DNA of 64,000 bases from Iodidimonas nitroreducens (GCA_000710935.1 BAYV01000109.1:62001-126000); one strand, 5' to 3'. Counted from the stretch's first letter, positions 46,195 to 56,512 are shown. Made by a program: numbers and translations. The notes: a model not told the origin generated them from the sequence alone.

Positions 46195-47721
46195 TTATAA
46201 CGAGGAAAGCGCCGGAGCGATGCGGCGAAAGCTCAAAGCTTCGGCGATATGCCCCCGGCCCACATCTTGTGCCTGATCCATATCCGCCAGGGTGCGGGCC
46301 ACCCGCAAAATGCGGTGATAGCCCCGCGCCGATAACCGCATCCGCTCAATTGCCTGATTGAGAAGGGCACAGCCCGCCTCATCGGGGGTGGCGATCCGAT
46401 CCAGAATCTCGCCATCGGCTTCGGCATTGGTACGCAGATCATCGATTCCCATGGCGCGAAAGCGGGCTTCCTGCACCGCCCGGGTTGCGGCCACCCGGCG
46501 CGCCACTTCGGCCGATCCTTCGGCGGGTGGCGGCAGGCCAAGATCCGCCGCCGAAACTGCCGGAACATCGATATGCAGATCAATCCGATCAAAGAGCGGG
46601 CCGGAAATTTTCGATTGATAATCAATGGCGCAGCGCGGTGCCCGGGCACAGGCAAGGGCGGCATCATCAAGATGCCCGCAGCGGCAGGGATTCATCGCCG
46701 CCACAAGCTGAAAGCGCGCCGGATAGGTGACATGGGCCATGGCGCGCGAGACCACGGCCTTGCCGGTTTCGATAGGCTGACGCAGGCTTTCCAGGGTGGC
46801 CCGGGGAAATTCCGGCAGTTCATCCAAAAACAGCACGCCCATATGGGCAAGGCTGATTTCCCCCGGTCGGGCCCGCGCCCCGCCGCCCACCAAAGCCGGC
46901 ATGGATGCAGAATGATGGGGGCTGCGAAACGGCCGCCTGCGGCTGATCGCCCCGCCATCGAGCAATCCCGCCACCGAGGCAATCATCGAGACATCGAGGG
47001 CTTCGCGTGCATCGAGGGGCGGCAAAATCGAGGGCAGGCGGGAAGCCAGCATCGATTTCCCCGACCCCGGCGGCCCGATCATCAAAAGATTATGCCCTCC
47101 CGATGCGGCGATTTCCAAAGCCCGCTTCGCCATTTCCTGACCTTTGATATCGCGCAGATCGGGCAGGGTGCCGCCTTCATCCATCACCCCTGCCTGGGGC
47201 TGAGATAAAATCTGGCTGCCCTTCAGATGATTGATCAGGGTCAGCAGATCAGGTGCCGCCAAAATTGCCAGATCGCCCGCCCAGGCCGCCTCGCCCCCCT
47301 GCTGAGCCGGGCAAACCAAAGTGAGATCAAGCGCCGAAGCGGCCAAAGCCGCAGGCAAAACGCCGGGTACCGCGCTGATCCTGCCATCCAGCGACAATTC
47401 ACCCAAGGCCAGCAATTGCGCGCTTTCTTCGCGATCAAGCACATCCATCGCCGCCATCAGGCCAAGGGCGATGGGCAGATCGAAATGGCTGCCTTCCTTT
47501 GGCAGATCGGCTGGCGACAGATTGACCGTGATGCGCTTGGGCGGCAAAGCCAGCCCCATCGCCGCCAACGCCGAGCGCACCCGTTCGCGCGATTCGCCCA
47601 CCGCCTTATCGGGCAGACCAACAATGGTAAAGCCGGGCAGGCCAGCGCTTAATTGCACCTGAACATCAACGGGCCGGGCTTCGATCCCGGCAAAGGCCAC
47701 CGTATTGATATGTGCAACCAA
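46195..47721 (-). CDS. comM: ComM/YifB-family Mg-chelatase-like AAA ATPase
   Basis: A hexameric AAA+ ATPase of the Mg-chelatase type; ComM of naturally transformable bacteria drives branch migration during recombination. The protein opens VAHINTVAFAGIEARPVDVQ and carries ChlI-like NLSPADLPKEGSHFDLPIAL. Walker A is GPPGSGKS (216-223), and RSPHHSASMPALVGGG and FLDELPEF follow. The frame opens at 47961, but the TTG at 47721 has AAGGGGGG six bases upstream and gives 508 residues with the family N-terminus; an ATG at 47751 is an alternative. Confidence 0.93.
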   Translation of the reverse strand: MVAHINTVAFAGIEARPVDVQVQLSAGLPGFTIVGLPDKAVGESRERVRSALAAMGLALPPKRITVNLSPADLPKEGSHFDLPIALGLMAAMDVLDREESAQLLALGELSLDGRISAVPGVLPAALAASALDLTLVCPAQQGGEAAWAGDLAILAAPDLLTLINHLKGSQILSQPQAGVMDEGGTLPDLRDIKGQEMAKRALEIAASGGHNLLMIGPPGSGKSMLASRLPSILPPLDAREALDVSMIASVAGLLDGGAISRRRPFRSPHHSASMPALVGGGARARPGEISLAHMGVLFLDELPEFPRATLESLRQPIETGKAVVSRAMAHVTYPARFQLVAAMNPCRCGHLDDAALACARAPRCAIDYQSKISGPLFDRIDLHIDVPAVSAADLGLPPPAEGSAEVARRVAATRAVQEARFRAMGIDDLRTNAEADGEILDRIATPDEAGCALLNQAIERMRLSARGYHRILRVARTLADMDQAQDVGRGHIAEALSFRRIAPALSSL

Positions 47722-47959
47722 ATGCCGCCCCCCTTCTCTTTTCGTGGTCATGCAAGATGTAGATTGCCCGCAGCCGATGCTGTGTGGCGGGCCAATGTGC
47801 GGGCTTTGGGCCAAAGCGTCAATCATAGTTGTATAAGACGCGGCTCTTTCGCTCGCAACAGATGGTTTCATTCCGGAAAGGGCGGCGGGCCTTCTATGGA
47901 TTGTCTTGCTGTTTATCGGCATCGCGGGCATGTTTTGGCGAGAAGATAAGGAGCAGATC

Positions 47960-48328
47960 ATGGCCTATGATGACACAAATATCTTTGCCCGCATTCTGCG
48001 CGGCGAAATCCCCGCAAAAACCGTTTATGAAGATGAACATGCTCTGGCCTTTCACGATATCAACCCCCAGGCCCCCCAGCATATTCTGGTGATCCCCAAG
48101 GGCCCCTATCAATCGATGGATGATTTCACCGCCCACGCCCCCGATGCCCTGATTGCAGGCTTTTTCAAGGCTGTGGGCCATGTGGCGCGGCAAATGGGGG
48201 CCACCGAAACCGGCTATCGCATTCTGGCCAATCATGGTGCCGATGCCCATCAGGAGGTGCCGCATCTGCACATCCATATCTTTGCCGGTCGCCCTTTGGG
48301 GCCCATGCTCACCCCTATGAAGGATTGA
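47960..48328 (+). CDS. HIT-family nucleotide-binding protein (HinT-like)
   Basis: A 122-residue purine nucleoside phosphoramidase-type protein. The histidine triad is PHLHIHIFAGR (His102, 104, 106), and FHDINPQAPQHILVIPK is typical of HinT. Such proteins hydrolyse AMP-lysine or AMP-NH2 substrates. The ATG at 47960 has AAGGAG upstream; the open frame from 47906 lacks one. It is divergent from comM and followed four bases later by the MAPEG gene. Confidence 0.94.
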   Translation: MAYDDTNIFARILRGEIPAKTVYEDEHALAFHDINPQAPQHILVIPKGPYQSMDDFTAHAPDALIAGFFKAVGHVARQMGATETGYRILANHGADAHQEVPHLHIHIFAGRPLGPMLTPMKD

Positions 48329-48332
48329 ACCG

Positions 48333-48725
48333 ATGACCATTGCCGCATGGTGCCTTTTGGCCGCTTTCATTCTGATCTATGCGCCGCGCGGACCGGCTTT
48401 GCGCGGCATATTGGAGCAGGAAGGGCATTATGATATTCTGGAACCCCGCGCCCAGCAGGCCCGGCTGAAAGGCAAGGCGCTGCGGGCCATGGGGGCGCAT
48501 CAGAATATGATCGAGGCCTTTGGCCCCTTTGCCGCCGCCGTGATCATGGCGCATTTTCTGGAGGCCGACCCCCACTGGCGTGATGGATTGGCGCTGTTAT
48601 TCATCGCCGCCCGGATCCTGTTCATTCCGGCTTATCTCAAGGATTGGGGCTATGGCCGCACCGCCATATGGGCCGTGGGCCTGATCGCCACCCTGATGCT
48701 GTTCATCCTGCCGGCTTTAGGCTGA
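48333..48725 (+). CDS. MAPEG-family membrane protein
   Basis: A 130-residue protein with about four membrane segments and the MAPEG pattern RAMGAHQNMIEAFGPFAAAV followed by AARILFIPAYL. The family covers glutathione-dependent membrane enzymes and relatives of unknown substrate. It lies four bases after the HIT gene and overlaps the end of the convergent sugar kinase gene by nine bases. Confidence 0.88.
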   Translation: MTIAAWCLLAAFILIYAPRGPALRGILEQEGHYDILEPRAQQARLKGKALRAMGAHQNMIEAFGPFAAAVIMAHFLEADPHWRDGLALLFIAARILFIPAYLKDWGYGRTAIWAVGLIATLMLFILPALG

Positions 48726-49712
48726 CATCGCCTTTGCCACCAGCGCCTTCAAATCGGCTTCGGGCCGGGCGCCATAATGCGAGATGATTTCGGCCGCGCA
48801 GATCGATGCCACCCGCCCCATGGTGCGGGCATCCTGGCCCCTGACATAGGCATGAAGAAAGCCCGCCGAATAAAGATCGCCCGCGCCTGTGGCATCCACC
48901 AGCTTTGCAATCGGTTCGGCATCGATGGTCACCCGTTCCGATCCATAGAGAACCACCGAGCCTTTTTCCGACCGCGTAAGGGCGGCCAGTTCCACCTTTT
49001 GCCCCAGCGCCTTGATCGCCTGTTCGAAATCATCGGTTTGATAAAGCGATTTGATCTCGTCTTCATTGGCAAACAGAATATCCACATGATGATCCACCAG
49101 ATCGCGAAATTCATCGCGATAGCGATCCACACAAAAGGAATCCGACAAGGTGAGCGCGACTTTCGTACCCGCTTCATGGGCAAGGCGCATGGCCTTTAAA
49201 AAGGCCTTTTTCGCCTCGATAGGATCCCACAGATAGCCTTCCAGATAGATGACCTTAGCGGCGGCGATTTCTTCGGGGACGATATCGGCTTCCGTCAAAC
49301 CCTGGCTTGCCCCCAGAAAGGTATTCATGCTGCGCTGGCCATCCGGCGTCACGATGATGAGGCAGCGGGCGGTGGGCTCACCCGAAGGGGCCATGGGGGT
49401 GGTGAAATCCACCCCGGTGGCACGCAGATCATGGGCGAAAACCTGGCCCAGCTGATCATCTTTCACTTTTCCAATGAAGCGGACGCGGCCGCCCAAAGCC
49501 GCAAATCCCGCCGTAGAATTAGCCACCGATCCGCCGGAAATCTCGACCCCCGGCCCCATGGCATCATATAAATGGCGGGCCCGATCCGTATCGATCAGGG
49601 TCATTCCCGCCTTTTGAATATCATGGGCCGCGAGAAAGGCATCGTCATCGCGAGAGATCACATCCACGATCGCATTGCCGATCCCAACCAGATCATGTGT
49701 CTTTTCAACCAT
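48717..49712 (-). CDS. PfkB-family carbohydrate/adenosine kinase
   Basis: A 331-residue ribokinase-fold enzyme that phosphorylates adenosine or a sugar with ATP. N-terminal LVGIGNAIVDVI, the substrate loop SGGSVANSTAGFAALGG and the catalytic LVDATGAGDLYSAGFLHAY (Asp base in GAGD) are present. Adenosine kinase is the usual annotation for this alphaproteobacterial type. The frame opens at 49874; the ATG at 49712 lies nine bases after AAGG and is preferred over the ATG at 49721. Confidence 0.92.
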   Translation of the reverse strand: MVEKTHDLVGIGNAIVDVISRDDDAFLAAHDIQKAGMTLIDTDRARHLYDAMGPGVEISGGSVANSTAGFAALGGRVRFIGKVKDDQLGQVFAHDLRATGVDFTTPMAPSGEPTARCLIIVTPDGQRSMNTFLGASQGLTEADIVPEEIAAAKVIYLEGYLWDPIEAKKAFLKAMRLAHEAGTKVALTLSDSFCVDRYRDEFRDLVDHHVDILFANEDEIKSLYQTDDFEQAIKALGQKVELAALTRSEKGSVVLYGSERVTIDAEPIAKLVDATGAGDLYSAGFLHAYVRGQDARTMGRVASICAAEIISHYGARPEADLKALVAKAMSA

Positions 49713-49851
49713 ATGCGGCATCCTTATCATCATTATTGGTGATTGACTGAGCGGGAGTATAGCGATTGTCGCACAGATGCCAACCAGCGCACTTTCCACA
49801 AGGGGCATCGGGCTGCTAAAACAGGGCCGACTTATTTTAAAGAGCCATGAC

Positions 49852-50565
49852 ATGTCGATCATCCGCGCCCTCAATCAAGCCATCGGCCAATTAAACGATC
49901 CGGCTTTTCGCCGGGTCATCCTTTTAGGATTCGGCTTGTCGCTTCTGGTGTTCCTTCTTCTGCTGGGGGGGCTGATCGCCCTCGTGCCCCTGATCCCCGA
50001 AAGCGGTATCGACTGGATCGACAAGGCTGTGATCTGGCTTGCCGGTTTGGGGGTTCCCCTGATCTTTGCTTTGGTCACATGGCTGCTTTTTCCCGCTGTG
50101 ATGACCAGCATCACCAGCCTGTTTCTCGATGATGTGGTGGATGCCGTGGAAGCGCTTCACTATCCTGATCTGGCGGGCTGGCGGGCCTCGCCTTTGCATG
50201 AAGTCATCTGGCTGGGGCTGCGGCTTTCCCTGCTGATCGTGCTGATCAATCTGCTGGCCCTGCCGCTTTATCTGACCCTGCTTTTTACCGGCTTTGGCAC
50301 TTTGGCGCTTTATCTGGCGATCAATGGCTATTTATTGGGCCGGGAATATTATGAAATGGTGGCGGTGCGCCATGCCACCCCGAAAAATGCCGGGCATCTG
50401 CGCAAACAAAACCGGGATAAAGCCTTTCTGGGTGGGCTGATGATCGCCCTTTTATTCATGATCCCGGTGCTGAACCTGATGGCCCCGGTCATCGGCATTG
50501 CCATGATGGTGCATCTGTTTCATGACAAACAGGAAAACAAGCCGGAAAGCCGACGGGTCAACTGA
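49852..50565 (+). CDS. EI24/CysZ-like membrane protein
   Basis: A 237-residue inner-membrane protein with about five to six hydrophobic segments and the family features LFPAVMTSITSLFLDDVVDAVE and LAINGYLLGREYYEMVA. CysZ brings in sulfate in gammaproteobacteria; the role of the alphaproteobacterial EI24 proteins is not established. The ATG at 49852 is chosen because the longer frame adds 25 residues without a ribosome site. It is directly followed by the lipoprotein gene (no gap). Confidence 0.85.
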   Translation: MSIIRALNQAIGQLNDPAFRRVILLGFGLSLLVFLLLLGGLIALVPLIPESGIDWIDKAVIWLAGLGVPLIFALVTWLLFPAVMTSITSLFLDDVVDAVEALHYPDLAGWRASPLHEVIWLGLRLSLLIVLINLLALPLYLTLLFTGFGTLALYLAINGYLLGREYYEMVAVRHATPKNAGHLRKQNRDKAFLGGLMIALLFMIPVLNLMAPVIGIAMMVHLFHDKQENKPESRRVN

Positions 50566-51045
50566 ATGATGGGGATCAGCACTTTAAGAACGATCATCCG
50601 GCGCTTTGGCCTGCTTATCCTGCTGATGGCCGGGGCGGCGGGCTGCACATCGCTGCTCGATCAAAGCCCCAAAGCCCCGGAGCCACAGGCATCTCCGGCT
50701 GCACCCTCCCCATCGTCTTTGGCCCCAAACAGCAAAAAAGGCACCGATCTGGCATCCCCCCCCACCCCTATCACCGTGCCGCAATCTCCTGATCCCGGGC
50801 GGCTTTTAGGGCTGACTGCTGGCGATGTGCATCATCTGATGGGGGTGCCGCTTTTGGTCAGGCGCGAAGATCGGGCGCAGATGATGCAATATAAATCCGC
50901 CCAATGCGTGCTTGATATCTATTTATACGAGCCCCAGCCCGGCATGCATTTTCGCGCCCAGCATGTGGAAGCCCGCGATCTGGATGGCCAGCCATTCGAT
51001 TCCACCCAATGCATGGCCCAGCTGATTCCCCGCACCCACTGGTAA
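50566..51045 (+). CDS. Hypothetical lipoprotein with proline-rich linker
   Basis: A 159-residue predicted lipoprotein (signal ending MAGAAGC, Cys27) with a Pro/Ala/Ser-rich stretch at about 34-80. A C-terminal domain (LLGLTAGDVHHLMGVPLLVRRE, shortened; CVLDIYLYEP) resembles SmpA/OmlA-type folds in its G-L-T start, but the match is weak. The ATG directly follows the EI24 stop, so the two are translationally linked. The function is unknown. Confidence 0.8.
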   Translation: MMGISTLRTIIRRFGLLILLMAGAAGCTSLLDQSPKAPEPQASPAAPSPSSLAPNSKKGTDLASPPTPITVPQSPDPGRLLGLTAGDVHHLMGVPLLVRREDRAQMMQYKSAQCVLDIYLYEPQPGMHFRAQHVEARDLDGQPFDSTQCMAQLIPRTHW

Positions 51046-51074
51046 TTTGGCCACATGGCGACGCAGCAAAATGA

Positions 51075-51722
51075 TCAGGCGGTTTTATCTTCATAAAGGC
51101 ACAAATCCCGCACCGGGCACCGCCCACATTCGGGCTTTCGTGCCTTGCAGATATAGCGGCCATGCAAAATCAGCCAATGATGAGCATGGCGCATGAAGCG
51201 CGCCGGAATGCGGGCAACGAGGCCATCTTCAACCGCCCGAACAGTTTTCCCCGGGGCCAGCCCCAATCTGTTGGACAGGCGAAAAATATGGGTATCCACC
51301 GCCATGGTCGGCTGGGCAAAGGCCACATTCAAAACCACATTGGCGGTTTTGCGCCCCACCCCCGGCAGGGTTTCAAGGGCGCTGCGATCCGCTGGCACAG
51401 TCCCGCCGTATTCTTCGCATAAGATTTTTGACAAAGCGAAAACATTGCGGGCCTTATTATTGAAAAGCCCGATGGTTTTGATGTGATCCCTTATGCCCGC
51501 TTCGCCCAGGGCAACCATCGCCGCCGGATGATCGGCAAGGGCAAAGAGCTTTTTGGTGGCTTTGTTCACCCCGGCATCGGTGGCCTGCGCCGACAGCACC
51601 ACGGCCACGAGCAGGGTATAGGGATTGCGATAGTCCAATTCGGTTTGGGGGGCCGGATCGGCCTTTTCAAAGCGGGAAAACAAGGTTTCAATGGCTTTGG
51701 CCGACAGTTTATGACAAGGCAT
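51075..51722 (-). CDS. nth: Endonuclease III
   Basis: Nth is the bifunctional glycosylase/AP lyase that removes oxidised pyrimidines. The helix-hairpin-helix LPGVGRKTANVV carries catalytic Lys125, Asp143 sits in VDTHIFRLSNRLGL, and the 4Fe-4S cluster ligands are Cys192, 199, 202 and 208 (C-x6-C-x2-C-x5-C). The 215-residue length is normal. It is divergent from the DUF2244 gene with 15 bases between starts. Confidence 0.97.
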   Translation of the reverse strand: MPCHKLSAKAIETLFSRFEKADPAPQTELDYRNPYTLLVAVVLSAQATDAGVNKATKKLFALADHPAAMVALGEAGIRDHIKTIGLFNNKARNVFALSKILCEEYGGTVPADRSALETLPGVGRKTANVVLNVAFAQPTMAVDTHIFRLSNRLGLAPGKTVRAVEDGLVARIPARFMRHAHHWLILHGRYICKARKPECGRCPVRDLCLYEDKTA

Positions 51723-51737
51723 GAGGGCCCTTTCGAG

Positions 51738-52307
51738 ATGACATCACAATCCAATCCTGATCCTGTTTACAGCACCGGCTGTTCCGGTCAAGCGTCTGCC
51801 CCCTTGTGGTTTCATGCCACCGTACGGCCGCATCGCTCCCTTGACCGCAGGCACTTTGTGCTCTTTTTCATGGGGCTGCTGGCCCTGAGCGCCCTGGCGG
51901 CTTTACGCTTCTGGTTTTTGGGCGCCTGGCCGGTGGCGGCTTTCTTCATTGTCGATGCCCTGCTGATCTGGGGGGCTTTCCGCCTTTCTTATGCCCATGC
52001 CCGATCATTTGAAACCATCGCGCTTTTGGAAGATGCCCTGATCATCACCAAAACAAGCTGGCGCGGAAAAACAGATCGCCACCAATTTGATCCTTATTGG
52101 GTAAGGATTGCGATCACCGACCCGCCAAGCCCGGAGCGCCGCCAAGCCGCAACACCCCGACTTTATCTTCAGGCCCGCCTTTATCTTCAGGAACGCGGGC
52201 AATCCCTTGAGGTGGGTGAGGCGCTCAGCCCCCCAGAGCGGCTCTCTTTGGCTGAGGCTTTAAAAACCACCCTTGCCACCAAAAAAGCCGGGCACCCGCC
52301 ATTATAA
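51738..52307 (+). CDS. DUF2244 membrane protein
   Basis: A 189-residue protein with two adjacent membrane segments (about 43-85, FVLFFMGLLALSALAALRFW and the next), then a cytoplasmic beta-rich domain. The family is typical of alphaproteobacteria and often divergent from nth, as here; its function is unknown. The frame extends back into nth; the ATG at 51738 gives the family length. A six-codon tandem duplication (RLYLQA-RLYLQE) lies at 52158-52193. Confidence 0.88.
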   Translation: MTSQSNPDPVYSTGCSGQASAPLWFHATVRPHRSLDRRHFVLFFMGLLALSALAALRFWFLGAWPVAAFFIVDALLIWGAFRLSYAHARSFETIALLEDALIITKTSWRGKTDRHQFDPYWVRIAITDPPSPERRQAATPRLYLQARLYLQERGQSLEVGEALSPPERLSLAEALKTTLATKKAGHPPL

Positions 52308-52314
52308 CAGCGGA

Positions 52315-53118
52315 TCACAAACCGAGCACATCCGCCATATCGAAAAGCCCGGGCGTTTGATCCTCTTGCCAGCGCGTGGCCAGCCACAAAGCCGCATGAA
52401 CCGCGCCACGGGCAAAAATCTGCCGGTCCGATGCCAGATGCGACAGCACCAGACGCTCGCCCATCCCGGCAAAAATCACCTGATGTTCCCCCACCACATC
52501 GCCCCCGCGCAAAGTGGCAAAACCGATCCGGCCCGGCACCCGCGGCCCGATCTGGCCATCACGCAGTTTTTCGCTCATCTCATCCAGATCAACACCCCGG
52601 CCCATCGCCACGGCCCGGCCCAAGGCCAGCGCCGTTCCCGATGGCGCATCAACCTTGTGACGATGGTGCATTTCCAGAATTTCCGCATCAAATTCAGGGC
52701 CAAGGGCGCGCGCCGCCTGCCGCACCAAAGACGACAGCAAGCTGATGCCCAAAGAAAAATTCGCCGCCTGCAAAATGGGAATGGTGCGCGCCGCATCATC
52801 AATATCCGCCTGCTGGTCAGCCGTAAAACCGGTGGTGCCCAAAACCAAAGGCTTTTCATGGCTGCAGGCCAAAGCCAGATGATCAAGGCTGGCTTTGGGG
52901 CTGGTAAAATCGATCAGAACATCGGATCGCGCAAAAAGGGCTGCCGCATCTTCATCGATGCTATCTGCAAAAGACCGGCCATCGGCCGTGTGGACCAATG
53001 GCGATGCCCCGGGCCGCACCGTTCCCCCCGACAAAAGAGCGCGGGATGAACCATCAACCTCGGCAAGGAGCGCCCGCCCCATGCGCCCGGCACAGCCTAA
53101 TATTCCGATTTTGATCAT
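52315..53118 (-). CDS. dapB: 4-hydroxy-tetrahydrodipicolinate reductase
   Basis: DapB makes tetrahydrodipicolinate in the lysine/diaminopimelate pathway. The NAD(P) loop is IGILGCAGRMGRAL; the substrate site is EMHHRHKVDAPSGTAL (His151-Lys155). The ATG at 53118 has GGGGGAG six bases upstream and gives 267 residues; an ATG 18 bases earlier is less likely. It is 58 bases after dnaJ on the same strand, a link conserved in alphaproteobacteria. Confidence 0.96.
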   Translation of the reverse strand: MIKIGILGCAGRMGRALLAEVDGSSRALLSGGTVRPGASPLVHTADGRSFADSIDEDAAALFARSDVLIDFTSPKASLDHLALACSHEKPLVLGTTGFTADQQADIDDAARTIPILQAANFSLGISLLSSLVRQAARALGPEFDAEILEMHHRHKVDAPSGTALALGRAVAMGRGVDLDEMSEKLRDGQIGPRVPGRIGFATLRGGDVVGEHQVIFAGMGERLVLSHLASDRQIFARGAVHAALWLATRWQEDQTPGLFDMADVLGL

Positions 53119-53176
53119 CGCCTGCTCCCCCATCATCCGCCCCGCTCATTGCGGCCCACCTTCAGCGCTGATCGGA

Positions 53177-54310
53177 TCAATCCGTCAGATCATCCCATAA
53201 ATCCTTCACCCGGCTGAAAAAGCCGGAGGATTGCGGCGTGTGGCGCTCGCCAAAATCCTCGCCAAGGCTGCGGATTTTTTCTTTTTGCGCCTTCGATAAA
53301 TTGACCGGCGTTTCCACCTGAACCTCGATCATCATATCGCCATAGATGGGTGTATTGATCTGGGGCATCCCTTTATTGCGCAGCCGGAATTGCCGCCCAT
53401 TCTGGGTACCTTCGGGGATTTTCAGGCGCGCCCGTCCGCCACCGATGGTGGGCACCTCAACATCGCCCCCCAAAATGGCGGTGACGATAGAAATAGGCAC
53501 CCGGCAATAGATCGTCGTGCCTTCGCGCTCGAAAAGCTTATGCGGGCGGATCGACAGGAAAATATATAAATCCCCCGGAGGGCCGCCCCGGAAACCGGCC
53601 TCGCCCTCGCTGGCAAGGCGGATGCGGGTGCCTTCTTCAACACCGGCAGGAATTTTCACCGAAAGCTGGCGCACTTTTTCCACCCGGCCCATGCCATGGC
53701 AGCTTTTGCAGGGGCTGGAAATCACCCGGCCCGCGCCCTTGCATCCCGGGCAGGTGCGTTCAACAGTGAAAAACCCCTGAGCCGAGCGGATTTTGCCCGC
53801 CCCATTGCAGGCCGGACACAGCTCAGGCACCGAGCCTTCTTCGGCACCGGTTCCCGAACAATCATCACAAGGCACACTGGTGGGCACATCAATGGTTTCA
53901 GTCAGCCCGTGATAGGCATTTTCCAGGGAAATTTCGAGATTAAAGCGCAGATCGGAGCCCCGCCGGGCCGAGGATTGGCCGCGCCCGCGCCCGCGTCCGC
54001 CCATCATATCGCCAAAGAACTGATCGAAAATATCGGAGAAGCTATCCTGATCAAAGCCATGCGCCTGCGCCCCGGGGCCTGCGCCATTGGCAAAAGCCGC
54101 ATGGCCATAGCGATCATAGGCCGCCCGCTTTTGATCATCCTTCAAGATATCATAGGCCTGGCTGATTTCTTTGAAGCGGCGCTCGGCCTCTTCATCACCG
54201 GGATTGCGATCAGGATGATATTTCATGGCAAGCTTGCGATAGGCGCTTTTAAGGGTCGAACCATCCGCCCCGCGTTCCACACCAAGCGTTTCATAATAGC
54301 ATTCAGTCAT
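53177..54310 (-). CDS. dnaJ: Chaperone protein DnaJ
   Basis: The Hsp40 co-chaperone stimulates DnaK ATPase. The J domain has YHPDRNPG (HPD at 32-34). A Gly-rich linker with GGRGRGRGQ follows, then four zinc-binding repeats (CDDCSGTG, CPACNGAG, CPGCKGAG, CKSCHGMG) and the C-terminal substrate domain. The 377-residue length is standard for the type I class. It follows dnaK by 120 bases. Confidence 0.97.
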   Translation of the reverse strand: MTECYYETLGVERGADGSTLKSAYRKLAMKYHPDRNPGDEEAERRFKEISQAYDILKDDQKRAAYDRYGHAAFANGAGPGAQAHGFDQDSFSDIFDQFFGDMMGGRGRGRGQSSARRGSDLRFNLEISLENAYHGLTETIDVPTSVPCDDCSGTGAEEGSVPELCPACNGAGKIRSAQGFFTVERTCPGCKGAGRVISSPCKSCHGMGRVEKVRQLSVKIPAGVEEGTRIRLASEGEAGFRGGPPGDLYIFLSIRPHKLFEREGTTIYCRVPISIVTAILGGDVEVPTIGGGRARLKIPEGTQNGRQFRLRNKGMPQINTPIYGDMMIEVQVETPVNLSKAQKEKIRSLGEDFGERHTPQSSGFFSRVKDLWDDLTD

Positions 54311-54430
54311 GAAGCAATCCGTTCTGTTTTTTCATCGGAAGCGAAAGCCCTGCGCCGCCGAACCGCCATCAAGGCAGGCACCGACGGCGCAAAAGGCATC
54401 CATCCGATGATGGGATATCAACTCGCAAGA

Positions 54431-56356
54431 TTATTTCTTGTCTTCGTCAACTTCCTCGAAATCGGCATCCACAACATCCTCGTCAGAGGCTTTTTTGGCA
54501 GCCGCATCCGCCTGCTGGGCATCCGTTGGGGCGCCTTCGCCGGCATCATCCTGCTGCGCTTTGTAGATGGCTTCACCCAGCTTCATGGAAAGCTGGGTCA
54601 GGCTTTCCGTTTTCTGCTGGATGGCATCGGCATCATTGCTATCGAGAACGGATTTAAGCTCGGTGACCGCCGTTTCAATCGCCGCCTTATCATCGGCAGA
54701 CACCTTATCCCCGTGTTCCGACAGATTTTTCTCGGTCTGATGCACCAAAGCTTCAGCCTGATTGCGGGCCTCGACCACAGCCCGCCGCTTTTTATCTTCG
54801 GCGGCATTGGCTTCGGCATCCTTCACCATCTTTTCGATATCGGCATCCGACAGCCCGCCCGAAGCCTGAATACGGATCTGCTGTTCCTTGCCGGTGCCTT
54901 TATCCTTGGCGGAAACATTGACGATCCCATTGGCATCGATATCAAAGGCCACCTCGATCTGCGGCACACCGCGCGGAGCCGGGGGCAGCCCAACGAGATC
55001 GAACTGACCGAGCATTTTATTATCGGCGGCCATTTCGCGCTCACCCTGGAACACCCGGATGGTCACCGCGCCCTGATTATCCTCGGCCGTTGAGAAGACC
55101 TGGGATTTCTTGGTGGGGATGGTGGTATTGCGCTCGATCAGGCGGGTGAACACACCACCCAATGTTTCAATGCCCAGCGACAAGGGCGTTACATCAAGCA
55201 GCAGCACATCTTTCACATCGCCTTGCAGCACACCCGCCTGAATAGCCGCCCCAAGGGCCACCACCTCATCGGGATTAACCCCCTTATGGGGTTCGCGGCC
55301 AAAGAAGGATTTCACCGTTTCATGCACTTTGGGCATGCGGGTCATGCCGCCCACCAGCACCACATCATCGATTTCACCGGCGTTGATGCCCGCATCCTTC
55401 AGCGCCTTTTTGCATGGCTCAAGGGTGCGCTTGATCAGATCTTCCACCAGCGCTTCGAGCTTCGCCCGGCTCAGCTTCATGGTCAGATGCTTGGGGCCCG
55501 AAGAATCGGCGGTGATGAAGGGAAGATTGACCTCGGTTTGCGTGGCCGAGCTCAATTCGATCTTGGCCTTTTCTGCCGCTTCCTTCAGCCTTTGCAGGGC
55601 AAGCTTGTCGCCGCGCAGATCAATGCCATTTTCTTTTTTGAATTCATCGGCCAGATAATCAACAATCCTGAGGTCGAAATCCTCGCCACCCAAAAAGGTA
55701 TCGCCATTGGTGGCCTTCACCTCGAACACGCCATCGCCGATCTCAAGGATCGAGACATCGAAGGTGCCGCCCCCCAGATCATAAACCGCAATGGTTTTGC
55801 CATCCTGCTTTTCAAGGCCATAGGCCAAAGCGGCAGCGGTGGGTTCATTGATGATCCGCAAAACCTCAAGGCCCGCGATTTTACCGGCATCTTTCGTTGC
55901 CTGCCGCTGGGCATCATTGAAATAAGCCGGAACCGTGATCACCGCCTGGCTGACGGTTTCACCCAGATAGCTTTCCGCCGTTTCCTTCATTTTTTGCAGG
56001 ATGAACGCGGAAATCTGCGAGGGAGAATATTTTTCGCCGCGCGCTTCCACCCAGGCATCGCCATTATCGGCCTTGACGATGGAATAAGGGACCATGCCCT
56101 TATCTTTGGTGGTGGTGGGGTCGGCATAGGTGCGGCCAATCAGGCGCTTGATGGCAAACAGCGTATCTTTGGCATTGGTCACCGCCTGACGCTTGGCGGA
56201 TTGCCCCACGAGCCGCTCGCTATCTTCGGTGAAGGCAACAATCGAGGGCGTTGTCCGCACACCTTCGGCATTTTCAATCACTTTGGGGTTGGAGCCTTCC
56301 ATCACCGCAACGCAGCTATTGGTGGTCCCCAGATCGATTCCGATGACTTTACTCAT
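54431..56356 (-). CDS. dnaK: Chaperone protein DnaK (Hsp70)
   Basis: The main Hsp70 chaperone, 641 residues. The ATPase domain has [30 protein letters not shown] and [13 protein letters not shown]; the substrate domain has [17 protein letters not shown]. It ends in an acidic tail EVDEDKK. Its transcript probably starts from a heat-shock type promoter near 56513-56541, giving a leader of about 150 bases. It is followed by dnaJ and preceded by grpE on the same strand. Confidence 0.98.
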   Translation of the reverse strand: MSKVIGIDLGTTNSCVAVMEGSNPKVIENAEGVRTTPSIVAFTEDSERLVGQSAKRQAVTNAKDTLFAIKRLIGRTYADPTTTKDKGMVPYSIVKADNGDAWVEARGEKYSPSQISAFILQKMKETAESYLGETVSQAVITVPAYFNDAQRQATKDAGKIAGLEVLRIINEPTAAALAYGLEKQDGKTIAVYDLGGGTFDVSILEIGDGVFEVKATNGDTFLGGEDFDLRIVDYLADEFKKENGIDLRGDKLALQRLKEAAEKAKIELSSATQTEVNLPFITADSSGPKHLTMKLSRAKLEALVEDLIKRTLEPCKKALKDAGINAGEIDDVVLVGGMTRMPKVHETVKSFFGREPHKGVNPDEVVALGAAIQAGVLQGDVKDVLLLDVTPLSLGIETLGGVFTRLIERNTTIPTKKSQVFSTAEDNQGAVTIRVFQGEREMAADNKMLGQFDLVGLPPAPRGVPQIEVAFDIDANGIVNVSAKDKGTGKEQQIRIQASGGLSDADIEKMVKDAEANAAEDKKRRAVVEARNQAEALVHQTEKNLSEHGDKVSADDKAAIETAVTELKSVLDSNDADAIQQKTESLTQLSMKLGEAIYKAQQDDAGEGAPTDAQQADAAAKKASDEDVVDADFEEVDEDKK

Positions 56357-56512
56357 AATGTCTGACCTTTTTTTTCAGCCGGGTCGGCGGGCCACATCAT
56401 GCACCCGTCCGGCCCTCCAATCAGGATATTCATTCATTGTGTGTCGCTCGAAACAACATGTCCGGTGCATCCGGCTGTCTTGAAACATTTTTCGCGCGAC
56501 AATCGACCCTGC

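Noticed and set aside
53696-55093. 465-codon plus-strand frame opposite dnaJ and dnaK
   Set aside because: It spans two real genes and their spacer on the other strand and shows no domain.
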